NCBI GenBank assembly: GCA_964511385.1
Contig: CAZEFE010000003.1
Coordinates: forward strand, 124,001-188,000
DNA length: 64,000 nt
Source: CAILHX01 sp964511385
GTDB lineage: Bacteria; Pseudomonadota; Gammaproteobacteria; Burkholderiales; Methylophilaceae
Direction of reading: 5' to 3'
Below the pieces are notes generated by a model. That model was not told the DNA's origin and did not search any database. It saw nothing but the letters and a program-made list of their open reading frames with translations. This document shows positions 24,588 through 31,728 of the stretch, one piece after another; the first letter of the stretch is position 1, and every line of letters begins with the position of its first letter. The translations under genes and the position numbers were made by a program.

Positions 24588-26573
24588 ATGACCACACTCA
24601 ACCTCATCCTGATGCTGCTCGCCAGCGCCGTTGCCGCCGTGGCCTTGCTGCGCGTGCTGCGCCTGCCGTCCATGCTGGCCTATTTCCTGGTGGGCCTGGC
24701 GCTCGGGCCGTACACCTTCGGCCTGATGTCCGACAACCAATCCATCCACGCCCTGGCCGAATTCGGCGTGGTGTTCCTGATGTTCAGCATCGGGCTGGAA
24801 TTCAGCCTGCCGCAGTTGTACAGCATGCGGCGCACGGTGTTCGGCCTGGGCGGCCTGCAGGTGCTGGCCTGCATGGCGGTGGCATCCGGCGGCATATTGC
24901 TGCTCGGCGGCGATTGGCGTACCGCATTCGTGATCGGCGGCGCCTTCGCCATGTCCTCCACCGCCATTGTCTCGAAGATGCTGGTCGAGCGGCTGGAGCT
25001 CAATTCCCGCCACGGCCGCCTGTCCATCGGCATCCTGCTGTTTCAGGATATCGCGGTGGTGCCGCTGCTGATCCTGATCCCGGCGTTGGCCGCGCCCGGC
25101 GCCGACCTGGCAGGCGTGCTCGGCATCGCCGCGGTCAAGGCGGCAGTTGTGCTGGCGCTGCTGCTGTACCTGGGCAAATGGCTGATGAACCCCTGGTTCG
25201 AGCTGGTGGCACGGCAACGCTCGCAGGAACTGTTCGTGCTCAACGTACTGCTGGTCACGCTGGGGCTGGCCTTTGTCACCAAGCTGACCGGGCTGTCGTA
25301 TGCGCTGGGTGCGTTCATCGCCGGCATGCTGATTTCCGAAACGCGCTACCGCTACCAGGTGGCGGCGGATGTCGCCCCGTTCCGCGACATCCTGCTGGGG
25401 CTGTTTTTCATCACCCTCGGCATGCAGCTCGACCTGGGGTTGCTGCTGCGCAACTTGGGCTGGATTTTGTTGCTGGCCGTGACGCTGATCCTGGTTAAAG
25501 GCGGCCTGATTGCCCTGCTTTGCCGCCTGTTCGGCAATGAAATCGGCGTCGGCTGGCGCACCGCATTAACGCTGGCCCAGGCCGGCGAATTCAGCTTCGT
25601 GCTGCTGGCGCAAGGCGGCGAAAGCGGGCTGCTGGCACCGCACCATGCCCAGATGGCACTGGCCGCCATGCTGATCTCCATGATCCTGGCGCCGTTCCTG
25701 ATCCAGTACAACGGCCGCATTGCGCGCCTGCTGTCACCCAGCTATACGCGCAACCGCAACCGGCAGATCCAGGAAATCGCCGTGATGAGCGAAGGCATCT
25801 CCGGCCACGCCGTCATTTGCGGCTACCGTCGCAGCGGCCAGAACCTGGCGCGTTTTCTCGAACAGGAAAACATCCCCTACATCGCGCTCGACCTCGACCC
25901 GGTGCGCGTCAGGGAAGCCGCCGCCGCCGGCCAGCGCGTGGTGTACGGGGATTCTTCCCGCTTCGAGGTGCTGCAGGCCGCCGGGGTGGAACGCGCGCGC
26001 GTGGTAGTGGTCAGCTTTTCCGAGTTGAACGCCGCGCTCCGGGTGCTGCACGTGATGCGCGACCGCTGCCCCAGCGTGCCGGTGATCGTACGCACGCTGG
26101 ATGACCGCGACATGGACAAGCTGCGCGAAGCCGGCGCCACCGAAGTGGTGCCGGAAGTGCTGGAAGGCAGCCTGATGCTGGCCTCCCACGCGCTGGTGGT
26201 GCTGGGCGTGCCGTTGAACCGCGTGGTCAAGCGCATCCGCCGTTTCCGCGAAGAAAACTACAGCATGTTCCGCGGCTTTTTCCACGGCTTGTCCGACCAC
26301 GACCTGGACGCCGCCGACCGGCTGCAGCCGCGGCTGCACCCCGTTGAAATCACCGCCGGTGTCACCGCCATTGGCCGCAGCCTCGCCGAACTGTCGCTGG
26401 AAAACCTGAATATCGAGGTGCAGTCCATCCGCCGCCCCAACATCGGCATCATCCGCCCGAAACGCGATGTGGTATTGCTGGAAGGCGATGTTGTGGTTCT
26501 GCTGGGCGCGCCGGAAAACCTGGCCAGCGCCGAAAGCCACCTGCTGAAGCACCTGCCGAAAGAACACAAATGA
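24588..26573 (+). CDS. CPA2-family monovalent cation:proton antiporter with RCK domain (KefB/YbaL type)
   Basis: A 661-residue inner-membrane protein. The N-terminal antiporter domain (about 1-385) has roughly 12 membrane helices, with PSMLAYFLVGLALGP and FLMFSIGLEFSLPQL as family segments. A TrkA-N/RCK nucleotide-binding domain follows (about 405-520: HAVICGYRRSGQNLARFL, YGDSSRFEVLQAAG), then a TrkA-C domain (about 570-655). Such proteins exchange K+ (or Na+) for protons and are gated through the RCK domain by nucleotides or glutathione adducts. gshB occurs at the window start but is not linked. The stop overlaps the ThiO-like start (ATGA). Confidence 0.9.
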   Translation: MTTLNLILMLLASAVAAVALLRVLRLPSMLAYFLVGLALGPYTFGLMSDNQSIHALAEFGVVFLMFSIGLEFSLPQLYSMRRTVFGLGGLQVLACMAVASGGILLLGGDWRTAFVIGGAFAMSSTAIVSKMLVERLELNSRHGRLSIGILLFQDIAVVPLLILIPALAAPGADLAGVLGIAAVKAAVVLALLLYLGKWLMNPWFELVARQRSQELFVLNVLLVTLGLAFVTKLTGLSYALGAFIAGMLISETRYRYQVAADVAPFRDILLGLFFITLGMQLDLGLLLRNLGWILLLAVTLILVKGGLIALLCRLFGNEIGVGWRTALTLAQAGEFSFVLLAQGGESGLLAPHHAQMALAAMLISMILAPFLIQYNGRIARLLSPSYTRNRNRQIQEIAVMSEGISGHAVICGYRRSGQNLARFLEQENIPYIALDLDPVRVREAAAAGQRVVYGDSSRFEVLQAAGVERARVVVVSFSELNAALRVLHVMRDRCPSVPVIVRTLDDRDMDKLREAGATEVVPEVLEGSLMLASHALVVLGVPLNRVVKRIRRFREENYSMFRGFFHGLSDHDLDAADRLQPRLHPVEITAGVTAIGRSLAELSLENLNIEVQSIRRPNIGIIRPKRDVVLLEGDVVVLLGAPENLASAESHLLKHLPKEHK

Positions 26574-27592
26574 GCGACGTGCTGATTGTGGGCGGCGGCG
26601 CCGCGGGCTGCCTCACGGCCATCAAGCTGGCGCAGCAGGGGGCCAGGGTCACCCTGGTCGATCGCGGCGCGCTGGGCATGGAATCCACCTGGGCCGGCGG
26701 CGGCATCCTGTTCCCGCTGCTGCCGTGGCACTACCGCGAAGAGGTCAACCAACTGGCGCAGGCCGGCGCCAAGCTGTACCCGGCCTTGGCCGAATCGCTG
26801 CGCCAAACCACCGGCATCGACCCGGAATACACCGTCAGCGGCATGCTGGTGCTGCCAGGTGCCGCCGCCATAGATTTCGCCCCGGCTTTGGCTTGGTGCC
26901 AGCAACACCACCTGCGCGCCGAACTGCGCGACCAGCAACTATGGCTGCCGGACGTGGCGCAGGCGCGCAACTCGCGGCTGGTCAAGGCGCTGCGGCGCGC
27001 GCTGGAGTTGCACCAGATCACCATCCGCGAGCAAACCGAAATTGCCCGCCTAGTGGTACAGGCAGACCGGGTATCCGCGCTGGAAACCACCCAGGGCGAA
27101 CGGCTGCACGCCGGGCAGGTAGTGATCACCGCCGGCGCGTGGAGCAAGGGCCTGCTCGGCCAGCACGCACCCGCTGTCGAGCTCAAACCCATGCGCGGGC
27201 AAATGCTGCTGTACCAACTGCCGGCCGGTACGCTAGAGCACATTATGTTCCGCGACGACTTTTACCTGATCCCGCGCCGCGACGGCCACATCCTGGCCGG
27301 CAGCACGGTGGAAGACGTCGGCTTCGACAAATCCACCACGCTACAGGCCGCGGCAGACCTGCAGCGCAAAGCGGCGGAATGCCTGCCGCAACTGCGCCAT
27401 GCCACACCGATCAAACACTGGAGCGGCCTGCGCCCCGGCTCCCCCGACAACATCCCCTTGATCGGGCGGCATCAACACCTGCAAAACCTGTGGCTGAATA
27501 CCGGGCATTTCCGCTACGGCGTCACCATGGCGCCCGCCAGCGCGGAAATCCTGGTGGGGCTGATGCAGCAAACAGCCGCCCGACACCAATAA
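26570..27592 (+). CDS. thiO: FAD-dependent glycine oxidase-like protein (ThiO type)
   Basis: A 340-residue D-amino-acid-oxidase-fold flavoprotein. It has an N-terminal dinucleotide loop VLIVGGGAAGCLTAIKLAQQG, a conserved WAGGGILFPLLPW segment and the C-terminal HWSGLRPGSPDNIPLIG motif of FAD binding, near the NTGHFRYGVTMAP signature. In thiamine synthesis ThiO makes dehydroglycine for the thiazole ring. thiD and thiE are present 13 kb away, which fits, but thiS/thiG are not here. The closest alternative is another DadA/glycine-oxidase-type enzyme. Overlapping start with the antiporter implies co-transcription. Confidence 0.8.
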   Translation: MSDVLIVGGGAAGCLTAIKLAQQGARVTLVDRGALGMESTWAGGGILFPLLPWHYREEVNQLAQAGAKLYPALAESLRQTTGIDPEYTVSGMLVLPGAAAIDFAPALAWCQQHHLRAELRDQQLWLPDVAQARNSRLVKALRRALELHQITIREQTEIARLVVQADRVSALETTQGERLHAGQVVITAGAWSKGLLGQHAPAVELKPMRGQMLLYQLPAGTLEHIMFRDDFYLIPRRDGHILAGSTVEDVGFDKSTTLQAAADLQRKAAECLPQLRHATPIKHWSGLRPGSPDNIPLIGRHQHLQNLWLNTGHFRYGVTMAPASAEILVGLMQQTAARHQ

Positions 27593-27718
27593 ACCCCCGT
27601 AAGGTTGGCGACAGCTTGGCGAAAGGTTGCGTTCAGGTTGGCAGCGTATCGTGGCTCTCACGGCAAACCGCATAAGGTTATGCGGAGCCCTTAACAGCCA
27701 CTTTAGAAAGGTACCACC

Positions 27719-27928
27719 ATGAACAAGTTTATTGCTGCCCTGATCGCCGGCCTGTTTGCTGTTTCCGTCAACGCCGTTGCCGCCGACGCCCCCAAGGCCG
27801 ACGCCAAGCCTGCCGCTGAAGCCGCCGCCCCGGCTGCTGATGCCGCCAAGGCTGAAAAGCCTGCCGCACCCGCCGCCAAACACGCCCACAAGAAGGGCCA
27901 CCACAAGGCTGCTGACGCTGCCAAGTAA
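27719..27928 (+). CDS. Small exported Ala/Lys/Pro/His-rich protein
   Basis: A 69-residue protein with a signal peptide (about 1-22, ending NAVAA), then a mature chain of only Ala, Lys, Pro, Asp, Glu and His in short repeats (APKADAKPAAEAAAPAADAAK). It ends in a His/Lys cluster (HAHKKGHHK). It has a good ribosome site (GAAAGG) and a strong terminator, so it is a stand-alone expressed gene. Small periplasmic proteins of this composition are frequent in betaproteobacteria and unnamed. The His cluster might bind metal, which is inference. Confidence 0.75.
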   Translation: MNKFIAALIAGLFAVSVNAVAADAPKADAKPAAEAAAPAADAAKAEKPAAPAAKHAHKKGHHKAADAAK

Positions 27929-27950
27929 TTCCGGCGGTTAAGCAATGAAA

Positions 27951-27986
27951 AAAGGGCAGTGCTTCGGCGCTGCCCTTTTTATTTTT
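27951..27986 (+). terminator. Intrinsic terminator
   Basis: Stem AAAGGGCAG/CTGCCCTTT with a GC-rich inner part closed by a TTCG loop, followed by a T-rich run. It ends the small Ala/Lys-rich gene and, reading leftwards, also carries an A/T flank, so it may isolate the cassette region from its left neighbour. Confidence 0.93.
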
Positions 27987-28121
27987 ACCGCGTTCCTTCA
28001 CGGATATGTTTATGCAATACTGGTACTTGAGTCAGTCGCACACGCAAGACTGATGCACTCATGGTTTTATTTTAGGACGTACTAAAAAATTCCATCATCA
28101 TGAAAATAAACAATAAATCAC

Positions 28122-28194
28122 GCAACCATCTTTCCATAGCTGCACCAATGACGGTTTACAAACCGTCAATTAGGATGGCTACTTCACGTTGGCC
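28122..28194 (+). other. Left boundary of the array: degenerate attC-like or attI-like site
   Basis: Cassette A is joined at GTTGGCC (28188-28194). The 12 bases before it (GGCTACTTCACG) resemble the ends of the four clear attC sites (e.g. CGCTCACTTTCACG). Upstream is a 7-bp hairpin (ACGGTTT/AAACCGT), and about 66 bp upstream an AAC that could be a decayed R''. The arms match only partly, so this may be an eroded attC of a lost cassette, an attI relic, or a secondary insertion site. Confidence 0.45.
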
Positions 28195-28478
28195 GTCACT
28201 AGCGCCACGCGAATACATGCCGCCTTCCCTTTGCTCTCGTCTCCGTAGCACTTGCGCCACGCATCCGTCCAGGTCGGCGCGTGGCTTGCCTCGAAGCCAA
28301 CAACCACGCCGCGCAAACGGCGCTTCTTGCCGTAGCCGTGGCTCAACACCACTTCCCGGCCAATGGCGCAGGTTCGCTCGTTCCAGCGCGGGCCGTAGAT
28401 ACGGTATTCCGTGTCCTTCGTGCCGTTCTCGAACGCCTCGAAAAACTCTGTTTTCAGCGGTATGAAAAGCGGGTTCAT
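28179..28478 (-). CDS. ASCH/PUA-like domain protein, cassette A (reverse orientation)
   Basis: A 99-residue basic protein. The N-terminal half (FIPLKTEFFEAFENGTKDTEYRIYGPRWN, split by short loops) matches the ASCH fold, a PUA-like RNA-binding domain with a conserved G-T/K-x-E-x-R pattern. It continues with a strand-rich GREVVLSHGYG...LRGVVVGFE segment. ASCH proteins bind RNA or modified nucleosides, and small ones often occur in cassettes and phage. The gene runs against the cassette order, and its start lies 15 nt from the attC1 R''. Its last codons and the TAG stop (28179-28181) lie left of the cassette boundary at 28188/28189. The present C-terminus (NVK) was therefore partly supplied by the flanking DNA. 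Confidence 0.75.
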   Translation of the reverse strand: MNPLFIPLKTEFFEAFENGTKDTEYRIYGPRWNERTCAIGREVVLSHGYGKKRRLRGVVVGFEASHAPTWTDAWRKCYGDESKGKAACIRVALVTANVK

Positions 28479-28492
28479 TTGTCCTCCGTGCC

Positions 28493-28559
28493 GGCCAACC
28501 CGGCAGTCGAGCCGACCTCCGCTGCTGGCGCAGCGGGTCGGCTCACTTTTGCGTTAGCC
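28493..28559 (+). repeat. attC site 1 (end of cassette A)
   Basis: R'' GGCCAAC and R' GTTAGCC bound a 67-bp imperfect palindrome. The arms GTCGAGCCGACC and GGTCGGCTCAC pair with one unpaired C, the extrahelical base that sets strand choice for an integron integrase. The central loop holds GCTGCTGGCGCAGC. Confidence 0.9.
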
Positions 28560-28562
28560 GTC

Positions 28563-29045
28563 ATGGCGATCCAATCCACTGACTTTGCTGTTTCCGTTTC
28601 GGCAACCGATTTCGTCGCTTGGAAAGGTGAAGGTGACACCGACTACATTGCCGAGCCATTTCTCGTCCAGGTTCTGAGTCTCCTAACGATTCCAGTCGAT
28701 CCCGCGGTTCTTTACGCAAGGTACTTCGAGTCTCCGGTTGTCGGTAGTGGTGACGTGCTGTATTTCAGAAGCACGCTTAACGGCGAGAGTATCTTCGCCT
28801 TAGATATGTATCGCGATGTCCACGACCAATTGGACATCGTGACATTTGGAATCCGTACAAAGAAGAATGCACCGGGAGTACGCGTCGCGCTTCGTGCTTT
28901 CTTCGACTCAGCGGAGTATCAGGTTCGCTACGAGGAAGGAGGAATCCTTAGTTCTGTATCCTCGCTCGTTGATAGATCGTCCTATCCGAGAGCGCTTCCT
29001 AATGGAGGCTATGTGCAACGTATGGTGGTCATGCATGATGGCTAA
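28563..29045 (+). CDS. Unknown cassette protein, 160 aa (cassette B)
   Basis: The ATG lies 4 nt past the attC1 R' site, normal for a cassette gene, and the stop codon TAA lies inside the attC2 R''. The protein is soluble, acidic in the first half, with no signal peptide or membrane segment. It starts with a stretch MAIQSTDFAVSVSATDFVAWKG and continues with a mixed alpha/beta pattern (LDIVTFGIRTKK, RVALRAFFDSAEYQVRYEEG). I recognise no family. No Cys/His metal motif or nucleotide loop is seen. There is no clear ribosome site, so translation may be leaderless or coupled. Confidence 0.75.
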   Translation: MAIQSTDFAVSVSATDFVAWKGEGDTDYIAEPFLVQVLSLLTIPVDPAVLYARYFESPVVGSGDVLYFRSTLNGESIFALDMYRDVHDQLDIVTFGIRTKKNAPGVRVALRAFFDSAEYQVRYEEGGILSSVSSLVDRSSYPRALPNGGYVQRMVVMHDG

Positions 29046-29105
29046 CCCTACAGTCGAGCGGACCTGCGCGAAGAGCCGCGCAGGTCGCTCACTTTCACGT
29101 TAGGC
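29040..29105 (+). repeat. attC site 2 (end of cassette B)
   Basis: R'' GGCTAAC and R' GTTAGGC enclose arms GTCGAGCGGACCTGCGC and GCGCAGGTCGCTCAC. These pair over their length with two unpaired bases (extrahelical C and G), with AAGAGC as loop. This is a short attC of 66 bp. Confidence 0.93.
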
Positions 29106-29114
29106 ATTCTGACG

Positions 29115-29474
29115 ATGCTCCATTTTTTGTTCTCCTCCGTCTGGTCGTTGGTTACCAATCCGCTAATCACGATCGCCGGTTGGTTTGCTGGAGCATCTTT
29201 CAAAAAGCTCCCCGTGGCCTTGGTCGTCGGAGGGTGTAGCGCAGCAGCGGCACAATTGTTGGCCTTGCCGCTGGTCCATATCTTCGGCGCAATGGAAGGC
29301 TCAATGGCTGAAGGTCGCTGGCCCGGGAATGTCGAATTCATCGCATCCGGTGCCGTTGGAGGAATGATCGTAACTACGGCTATTTGGCTGTACAAAAATT
29401 CAGAAGCAACTAAACCTGCCGCCGCCGCTAATCCCTCGAGCCCCAATTCTCAAAATGGCACTGAAAAACAATAA
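29115..29474 (+). CDS. Small membrane protein, 119 aa (cassette C)
   Basis: A 119-residue protein with two or three membrane segments (about 8-24, 32-56 and 76-93). It has a Gly/Ala-rich middle and a polar Ala/Ser/Pro/Asn-rich C-terminal tail (about 96-119) with no structure. The ATG lies 9 nt after the attC2 R' site, and the stop is 42 nt before attC3. No family is recognised. Small membrane proteins are common integron cargo. Confidence 0.75.
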   Translation: MLHFLFSSVWSLVTNPLITIAGWFAGASFKKLPVALVVGGCSAAAAQLLALPLVHIFGAMEGSMAEGRWPGNVEFIASGAVGGMIVTTAIWLYKNSEATKPAAAANPSSPNSQNGTEKQ

Positions 29475-29516
29475 ATCGCCGTCCCGCCAGCGCCGACTTT
29501 CTGCGCGAGCGGCCAT

Positions 29517-29576
29517 GCCTAACCCGCCAGTTGAGAGGGACCGCCTACCGGCGGCCCCTCACTTAGCACGTTAGGG
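29517..29576 (+). repeat. attC site 3 (end of cassette C)
   Basis: R'' GCCTAAC and R' GTTAGGG enclose arms GTTGAGAGGGACCGCC and GGCGGCCCCTCAC, pairing with unpaired bases. The loop is TACC and the site is only 60 bp. The R'' matches the first bases of cassette C exactly. Confidence 0.93.
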
Positions 29577-29584
29577 TTCTCACC

Positions 29585-29947
29585 GTGAAGAACCGTATCC
29601 TCGTATTCGCCGCTGTTATTGGTTGCTGCCAATCAATTACAGCATATGCATTGAGCGCCACTCTCAAGATACTGCCTCACCAATATTTGGTGAATGAAAG
29701 TGCTTTCGAGAGTGCTGCCGCAGCGGTTAGCGCAGTGCTAGAGATGAAGCCTACCTCAATCGATATTGAAGCCTGCAATGGTATGGCGACCCAGCGCGTC
29801 ATTGATGTCATGGAAACATTGATGACTCAATACCCAGGAAGAATCACCCTTAAGACTATTCACGACGATCAAGCCGTTTGTCCAGGCTTCTCGTCGCTAC
29901 CAGCCACTGCCAATGATCAAACTTCCGAGCCCCGACGTAAGCGCTAA
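29585..29947 (+). CDS. Small exported protein, 120 aa (cassette D)
   Basis: The GTG start lies 8 nt past the attC3 R' site. The product has a signal peptide (about 1-22: MKNRILVFAAVIGCCQSITAY, cut near AYA). The mature domain of about 95 residues has two Cys (in EACNGM and AVCPGF) that could form a disulfide in the periplasm. Alternating helix/strand patterns and a basic tail (EPRRKR) follow. The pattern TSIDIEACNGMATQRVIDVMETL resembles small exported biopolymer-transport-like or BON-like folds only loosely. I do not assign a family. Confidence 0.7.
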   Translation: MKNRILVFAAVIGCCQSITAYALSATLKILPHQYLVNESAFESAAAAVSAVLEMKPTSIDIEACNGMATQRVIDVMETLMTQYPGRITLKTIHDDQAVCPGFSSLPATANDQTSEPRRKR

Positions 29948-29992
29948 TCTTTTTCCTCAACAAAATCACATGTGTGCTATTTCCAAACGTCA

Positions 29993-30064
29993 CCCTAACC
30001 CGCCGCTCCAGAGGGACGCTCCGCCGGCAAGCCGGCTGCGCGCCCCTGAGCTAACACGTTAGGC
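29993..30064 (+). repeat. attC site 4 (end of cassette D)
   Basis: R'' CCCTAAC and R' GTTAGGC bound a 72-bp imperfect palindrome with arms around CCAGAGGG...CGCCCCTGAG and a GCCGGCAAGCCGGC inner hairpin. R'' is the exact complement of the start of cassette D. The TTAGGC after the cut belongs to whatever follows; no matching GCCTAAC is found before ilvA, so the next cassette is lost or decayed. Confidence 0.88.
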
Positions 30065-30156
30065 TTCTTAGCAAACGTAACCCGGATTCATTGCACGCCG
30101 CCTAGATAGCTGTTACAGCCGGCAACGCCGGTTACGCGTCGGCCGGGCAGTGACAA

Positions 30157-31668
30157 CTACCCCAGGAACAGTTTGTACGCGGGGTTGTCGCTTTCGTCCC
30201 AGTAGGCGTAGCCCAGTTGTTTCAGGAATTCCTTGAACGCTTTCTTTTCGCCCGCCGGCACTTGCATGCCGACCAGCACCCGGCCGTAGTCGGCGCCGTG
30301 GTTGCGGTAGTGGAACAGCGAGATGTTCCAGCCGCTGCTCATGTTTTCCAAAAACTTCATCAATGCGCCGGGGCGCTCCGGGAATTCAAAGCGGTAGACC
30401 AGCTCGTTGGTGACTTGCGGCGCATGCCCGCCGACCAGGTGGCGGATGTGCAGCTTGGCCATTTCGTCGTCGGTCAGGTCCAGCGTGGGCAGGCCGTGCT
30501 TGCGCAGCGAATCGACCAGTTGCTTGGCTTCGCTGCGCTTGGTCACCTGCACGCCGGCGAACACGTGGGCTTGCACGGGGTCGGAATAGCGGTAATTGAA
30601 TTCGGTAATCGAGCGCTCGCCCAGCAAGGCGCAGAACTTCTTGAAGCTGCCCGGCGTTTCCGGGATGGTGACCGCCAGCACCGCTTCGCGCTGTTCGCCG
30701 ATTTCGGCGCGCTCGGCGACAAAGCGCAGGCGGTCGAAGTTGGTGTTGGCGCCGCTGGCCACGGCCACCAGCGTCTTGTTTTTCAGCTTGTGGCGCTTGG
30801 CGTATTCCTTGGCGCCGGCCAGGGCCAAGGCTCCCGCGGGTTCCAGGATGGAGCGGGTGTCTTCAAATACGTCCTTGATGGCGGCGCAGATGGCGTCGTT
30901 GTCCACCACGATCATTTCATCCACGTACTGCTGGCACAGGCGGAAGGTTTCCTCGCCCACCTGCTTGACCGCGGCGCCGTCGGCAAACAGGCCGACCTGG
31001 TCCAGCTTGACGCGCTTGCCGGCGGCCAGCGACTGCGTCATGGCGTCGGCATCCACGGCTTCCACGCCGATGATCTTAATTTCCGGGCGCAGGCGCTTGA
31101 CGTAGGCGGCGATGCCGGCAATCAGCCCGCCGCCGCCGACGCAGCAGAATATGGCGTGGATCGGGTCCGGGTGCTGGCGCAGGATTTCCATGGCGATGGT
31201 GCCTTGCCCGGCGATCACGTAGGGGTCGTCAAACGGGTGCACATAGGTGAGCTTTTCCTGTTTCTCCAGCAGGTGGGCGTGGGCGCTGGCTTCGTCGTAG
31301 CTTTCGCCGGCCAGCACCACTTCGCCGCCGCGCCGGGCTACGGCATCGATCTTGATCTGCGGCGTGGTCTTGGGCATCACGATCACGGCGCGGCAGCCGA
31401 GCTTTTTGGCGGCCAGCGCCACGCCCTGGGCGTGGTTGCCGGCGGAAGCGCAGATCACCCCGCGTTTGCGCTCACTCTCGCTGAGATGCACCATTTTGTT
31501 ATAGGCGCCGCGGAGCTTGAACGAAAACACCGGCTGTATGTCCTCACGCTTGAGCAGGATGTTGTTGCCGATGCGCGCGGAAAGGTTGGGGGCGGCATCC
31601 AGCGGGGTTTCCACGGCAACGTCGTAGACGCGCGCGGTGAGGATTTTTTCCAGATAGTCGTTTTTCAT
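30157..31668 (-). CDS. ilvA: Threonine ammonia-lyase, biosynthetic
   Basis: PLP enzyme that deaminates threonine to 2-oxobutanoate, the entry to isoleucine synthesis. The 503-residue length is that of the long, allosteric form. The catalytic Lys51 lies in FSFKLRGA, and the PLP phosphate is held by the GGGGLIAG loop. Two ACT-like domains at the C-terminus (about 330-500) with PETPGSFKKF and PERPGALMKFL provide isoleucine/valine control. The ATG at 31668 is chosen over a TTG four codons earlier. It is divergent from rpiA over 60 bp that contain a TATAAA-type -10 for the rpiA side. Confidence 0.96.
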   Translation of the reverse strand: MKNDYLEKILTARVYDVAVETPLDAAPNLSARIGNNILLKREDIQPVFSFKLRGAYNKMVHLSESERKRGVICASAGNHAQGVALAAKKLGCRAVIVMPKTTPQIKIDAVARRGGEVVLAGESYDEASAHAHLLEKQEKLTYVHPFDDPYVIAGQGTIAMEILRQHPDPIHAIFCCVGGGGLIAGIAAYVKRLRPEIKIIGVEAVDADAMTQSLAAGKRVKLDQVGLFADGAAVKQVGEETFRLCQQYVDEMIVVDNDAICAAIKDVFEDTRSILEPAGALALAGAKEYAKRHKLKNKTLVAVASGANTNFDRLRFVAERAEIGEQREAVLAVTIPETPGSFKKFCALLGERSITEFNYRYSDPVQAHVFAGVQVTKRSEAKQLVDSLRKHGLPTLDLTDDEMAKLHIRHLVGGHAPQVTNELVYRFEFPERPGALMKFLENMSSGWNISLFHYRNHGADYGRVLVGMQVPAGEKKAFKEFLKQLGYAYWDESDNPAYKLFLG

Positions 31669-31728
31669 GGCTGCAAGCAAGTGTATGATTCAGAGTTCAG
31701 GTGATTATAAAGAAAATGGGAGCACAGC

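Larger units (their letters stand above)
28189..30058 (+). mobile_element. Integron-type gene cassette array without integrase (CALIN), four cassettes
   Basis: Four cassettes lie head to tail: A 28189-28553, B 28554-29099, C 29100-29570, D 29571-30058. Each begins after the G of a GTTRRRY-like R' site, and its first 7-mer is the exact reverse complement of the R'' at its own end. The pairs are GTTGGCC/GGCCAAC (A), GTTAGCC/GGCTAAC (B), GTTAGGC/GCCTAAC (C) and GTTAGGG/CCCTAAC (D). Because R' at each junction comes from the next cassette, this match is expected only of true cassettes. No tyrosine-recombinase integrase is present between thiO and ilvA or elsewhere in the window. Neighbouring DNA is AT-richer than the chromosome around it. 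Confidence 0.92.

Noticed and set aside
26570..27592. MnmC/TrmFO-type tRNA flavoprotein as alternative for the ThiO-like protein
   Set aside because: Length and the DAO-type C-terminal motif fit glycine oxidase; no methyltransferase domain or TrmFO folate motif is seen.
28000..30156. Prophage or insertion sequence as cause of the AT-rich patch
   Set aside because: No transposase, integrase or phage structural gene is present, and the matched R'/R'' pairs explain the patch as integron cassettes.
30217..31704. Long open frame (495 codons) on the plus strand across ilvA
   Set aside because: It is the antisense shadow of ilvA, whose catalytic lysine and ACT domains are clear. The His/Val/Gly-rich product is what the complement of GC-rich coding DNA gives.
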